Shown piece after piece: positions 8,079-10,922 of a DNA stretch of 10,922 nt. The first letter of the stretch is position 1; the number at the start of each line of letters is the position of its first letter. The translations under genes and the position numbers were made by a program. The stretch spans positions 1-10,922 of the forward strand of contig JAOXYB010058346.1 in assembly GCA_028565635.1 (NCBI GenBank). Direction: 5' to 3'. This DNA comes from Phoronis ovalis (Eukaryota; Phoronida; Phoronidae). The notes beneath the pieces are model-generated. The model was given only the letters and a program-made list of their open reading frames with translations. It had not been told where the DNA came from and searched no databases.

Positions 8079-8169
8079 GCGAGTTTGATCATAGAGTGAA
8101 TCTAGGTATAAACGGAAACACGGTGATCGATAAATATAATGCGTGTGGTGATCCAGTTTTTACTTCCAG
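8079..8169 (+). CDS. Possible additional exon (weak candidate)
   Basis: A good acceptor (cattttacttgtag) and donor (TCCAG|GTGTGA) enclose 91 nt that are open in one frame: two bases, 29 codons, two bases. The peptide starts EFDHRVNLGINGNTVIDKYN and includes ACGDPVF. Its entry phase (two bases) does not fit exon 7, which ends in phase 0, but it fits exon 6, which ends with one base (a + gc gives Ser). The stretch LGINGN faintly recalls LNSNGD of exon 7. It may be an alternative exon, a remnant of a duplicated exon, part of another sequence, or chance. I do not recognise it as a family segment with any certainty. Confidence 0.2.
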
Positions 8170-9116
8170 GTGTGAAATACATGCATTTTACATTTTGCAT
8201 TATACACATGGATTACTTTATTATTATAAGGTTTAGAAAGGTGTAAAGCAACCATAGACTTAGCGTTATGTAAATTTATGTAAGTTGAAATGTCATTATT
8301 CAAGCACTATATATTATAACTAGCCTTTCTCACTGTTGTTTTCAAATTTATTATGAACAAGACGCCAAAGATGACGTAATTCCCATATTTCTAATGAAAA
8401 CTTTAAAATCAACTTTATTACTCACGGTTTGACAATCCCGGCAACATAAATAATACTTTTGGCAGAATACACTTTGCACCAAAAATTTAAGTTGATATTG
8501 ATAAATTAGGTATGGTATATGACTCCAATTATGCCTTTGTAAAATGATTAAAAATACTTGGTTTGTACTTGCAGTAATAGGTTGAAATAAGCCTTACAAA
8601 GAAGACTCCAAACCCATACTACATGATATCTTTGTGCTATGTAAAAACTGCATATGTAACTGAAACTTAAAGTTCGATTGTGTTGATAAAATTTTCTTGC
8701 AAAAATAATGTGTCCGTGTGGATATGATTAGTAGCAAGAATTAGAAGCAACAGGTATACTGTTAAAAATGACAAGTTGGCTTCAATCTTCGTACATGATT
8801 TAAAATTTACTAATTAATTTTAAGTAAATATAATTTTTCCCTATAGTAAGTTTATGAAATTTCAATTTTAATGGATTTTGGGTGATATGTCTAGTTCAGT
8901 TATAAAAATAGCAGTCATTAATAATGGATAAATAATTCATAAACAATTTAAAAATGAGATGGAATTAATTAACATTTTTATAAGATTATTCAGACAACTA
9001 AACATAATGTCAAAAATCATTACAATTAAGGATATTAATAGAGAACATGTCATATAATATTTACAGTTTTATTTCACATCTTGAAAATTAGTCTCTTTTA
9101 ATTTGGGAATAACCCT

Positions 9117-9165
9117 GTTAGAATGCTCATAAACAGCAGTTAGTAGACATCAATACCATTCTAAC
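9117..9165. repeat. Inverted repeat GTTAGAATG / CATTCTAAC
   Basis: Perfect 9-bp arms at 9117-9125 and 9157-9165 around a 31-nt spacer, in presumed intron 7. The spacer shows no further strong pairing. Confidence 0.45.
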
Positions 9166-9460
9166 TAGCTAATAATAAGCTACTTCATAAAAATGTTTTA
9201 TTCGTATTCGATAGCTGTACCGTTTTGTAAATTATATCATTATTACTTATTTAATTAAAGAAGCGTAATGAATTATAGTATGTAGAATAACGTATTACCT
9301 TCTATTACCGATCTTTTACTTAAATAACCGGGAAATGACCTTGCCCACGGGAGTATTTCGGTTGGGTTCCTGCTAGCCGATAAAAATTTAAAAAATGTAA
9401 CAATCCTGCTCATATAGAATTTGATTGAACTGTACAAAAAGGGAAATCACAAAAATATAA

Positions 9461-9500
9461 GTGGTTGGCTGTGAAATGGCCACACAGTGGTTGGCTGTGA
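9461..9500. repeat. Local direct duplication of a 14-mer
   Basis: GTGGTTGGCTGTGA occurs at 9461-9474 and again at 9487-9500, 26 nt apart. The sequence after each copy is also similar (gaaatggccaca against gaaatgggcacg, offset by a small insertion). This is a two-unit diverged tandem duplication in a less AT-rich patch. Confidence 0.6.
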
Positions 9501-9551
9501 TTGGTGAAATGGGCACGCATCAGGATAGCGGGTCTATTTCATCGCATTTCT

Positions 9552-9572
9552 CATTTGTTTGCAAAACAAATG
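9552..9572. repeat. Hairpin CATTTGTTT-gca-AAACAAATG
   Basis: Perfect 9-bp stem with a 3-nt loop, about 50 nt after the 14-mer duplication. Confidence 0.5.
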
Positions 9573-9850
9573 TGAGATCGTTATTATAACACATTAATAC
9601 TCTAGACTAAAAGCATGAACGAAGTATTTTATTTTAGTATTATCGAACTTTTAGTTCTTATTCAACAGATTACTGCTTATATAACTTCTCTGCCTCAAAA
9701 TATGTTTCACTCTAATTCAATAAAAACTATAATGTGTTCATAATTGTTTGGTGCATTGTTAAGAGAAATTACGCAGATTCTAAAAAATGGATTGTTTAGA
9801 TGCAAATAAAAGATAGCACTATTAATAGTTTATATAATTCATTACTAAGT

Positions 9851-9870
9851 GCTTTTACAGGCTTTTACAG
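9851..9870. repeat. Perfect 10-bp tandem duplication gcttttacag x2
   Basis: Two exact copies sit back to back, each resembling a 3' splice acceptor (ttttacag). The sequence after them is open for about 30 codons in phase 0 but ends in a stop and is not recognised. Confidence 0.55.
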
Positions 9871-10396
9871 TGTTACGACCAAAAACAGTTCTTCGAACAT
9901 TATTTCGCCATGTTTATGATAACATAGCTGAGCATGAATTTAGATGTTTCCAAATTTCTTTCTGACTAGTGAACAAAAGTTTGAAAATACGGTGAATGCA
10001 AGTAAAGCATAGCCATATCATCTTTTATTAAATTAACAGTTCATGTTGCTGGAATGTTAATTGCCATATTCTAAGATTTGCGTATTAAATCTTTAATTAA
10101 TGTTTAATGATTAACAGTTGAAGATACAATTTTTGCTATTGCGGTATCTTTGAGCCGTACTTATACTTTTTTATCAATACAAACCCAGGATAGCACTACT
10201 AAATATCAAGCAGTCGTATCCTGGCTAGCAGTTATTGCAAGCAATGAATCAAACACAAACAGAGTTTTCAGATTACAAGCGGAATGATAATACTCCTTTA
10301 TCTGATAAAAGGGAACTTATATTATAGTGACGCTGAACTGCGTAGAAATGCGAAAGAATACAAATCGGTTTACACAGTTATACCATGGACACAAAG

Positions 10397-10465
10397 TCTA
10401 CTGTTGAGTCAATAATTAATAGCGCTAACTATCATTAATTGCGCATTTATTAACGCAACAGTAGA
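10397..10465. repeat. Foldback element with 10-bp perfect terminal arms
   Basis: TCTACTGTTG at 10397-10406 and CAACAGTAGA at 10456-10465 are exact reverse complements. Pairing continues inward with a few mismatches (AGTCAATAA against TTATTAACG) and then GCGC against GCGC, so most of the 69 nt can fold into one hairpin. No clear target-site duplication is seen. It may be a miniature foldback transposon remnant. Confidence 0.55.
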
Positions 10466-10922
10466 TTACGACCTCCTGGGTTAAAAATAATTGTTGCATA
10501 CACGTAGAAATCCGCTATAATAATTATTCTCAGCAAATTCATAAAAAATTCATATCTCGACATTTGTTCCATAAGCGTAGAATGAAGAAAAAAGATCCCA
10601 ATTCTATGTCTTTTCGTGCAGTGTACTCACATTTAGCTTCTTTAGCAAGTTGCGCAGGACACTTGTTTAAAGAGTGAACATGCTTTTTAACATATCTTTG
10701 AATACATTTAAACTTATTGTAGTACTAATAAAAAGAATATACATTGATTTTTATAAAAAAAAAGTAAATTGTATGATAATCTGTTATTTCAACACGTTTA
10801 GCTAACAAATACTAGTCTACTACTGCAATTATAGTAAAAACTAGTATATGGCATAAGGATACAATTAACTTTCCCATCCACCTCAATAGTAACATTTTGC
10901 CTTCTAGTAAATAGACTAACTC

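Larger units (their letters stand above)
7236..10922 (+). other. Presumed intron 7, at least 3687 nt, or unsampled 3' part of the gene
   Basis: No exon that continues exon 7 in phase 0 was recognised here, so the juxtamembrane and transmembrane exons are probably beyond the window. About 7255-7970 differs from its surroundings: it has less AT-rich patches, a degenerate 30-31 bp array and several inverted repeats, suggesting an eroded inserted element. From 8200 to 9300 it is very AT-rich with nothing recognisable apart from one inverted repeat at 9117-9165. From 9300 to 9575 there is another less AT-rich patch with a local duplication and a hairpin. From 9600 to 10922 it is AT-rich with a foldback at 10397-10465. 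Confidence 0.6.

Overview
The window looks like AT-rich invertebrate nuclear DNA carrying the middle of one spliced gene on the + strand. By eye it is roughly two-thirds A+T or more. It has short coding exons with GT...AG boundaries and long introns, and no bacterial gene layout, ribosome binding sites, rRNA, tRNA or CRISPR. The protein type and intron-rich structure suggest a marine invertebrate, possibly a lophotrochozoan such as a bivalve. That placement is inference; the sequence does not name the species.

Seven exons can be chained by splice phase: 715-819, 2363-2526, 2615-2861, 5180-5325, 6486-6641, 6780-6915 and 7147-7235. Together they give 1043 nt, about 347 residues, read without a stop. 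The product is the extracellular ligand-binding domain (ANF_receptor, periplasmic-binding-protein type I fold) of a natriuretic-peptide-receptor or receptor-guanylyl-cyclase protein. Signatures in order are IGPPC, NPVATLAAYKNIPMF, RWKRIGII, QRALQEFGF, YALSLNETL and GSITLNSNGDRE. The N-terminus (signal peptide and about the first 40-50 residues) lies upstream. The membrane segment, kinase-homology domain and cyclase domain, if present, lie downstream. It therefore cannot be said from this window whether the receptor is a cyclase or a clearance-type receptor.

Layout: 1-714 is 5' flank or intron without a recognised exon. Introns 1-6 (1543, 88, 2318, 1160, 138 and 231 nt) separate the exons. 7236-10922 is probably a long intron 7. 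The introns hold many short inverted repeats and hairpins, a degenerate 30-31 bp periodic array (7595-7746), a foldback at 10397-10465, and patches of less AT-rich sequence that may be eroded mobile elements. A weak extra exon candidate lies at 8079-8169. I found no clearly novel system. The most checkable points are the exon chain, the candidate extra exon, the periodic array and the foldbacks.
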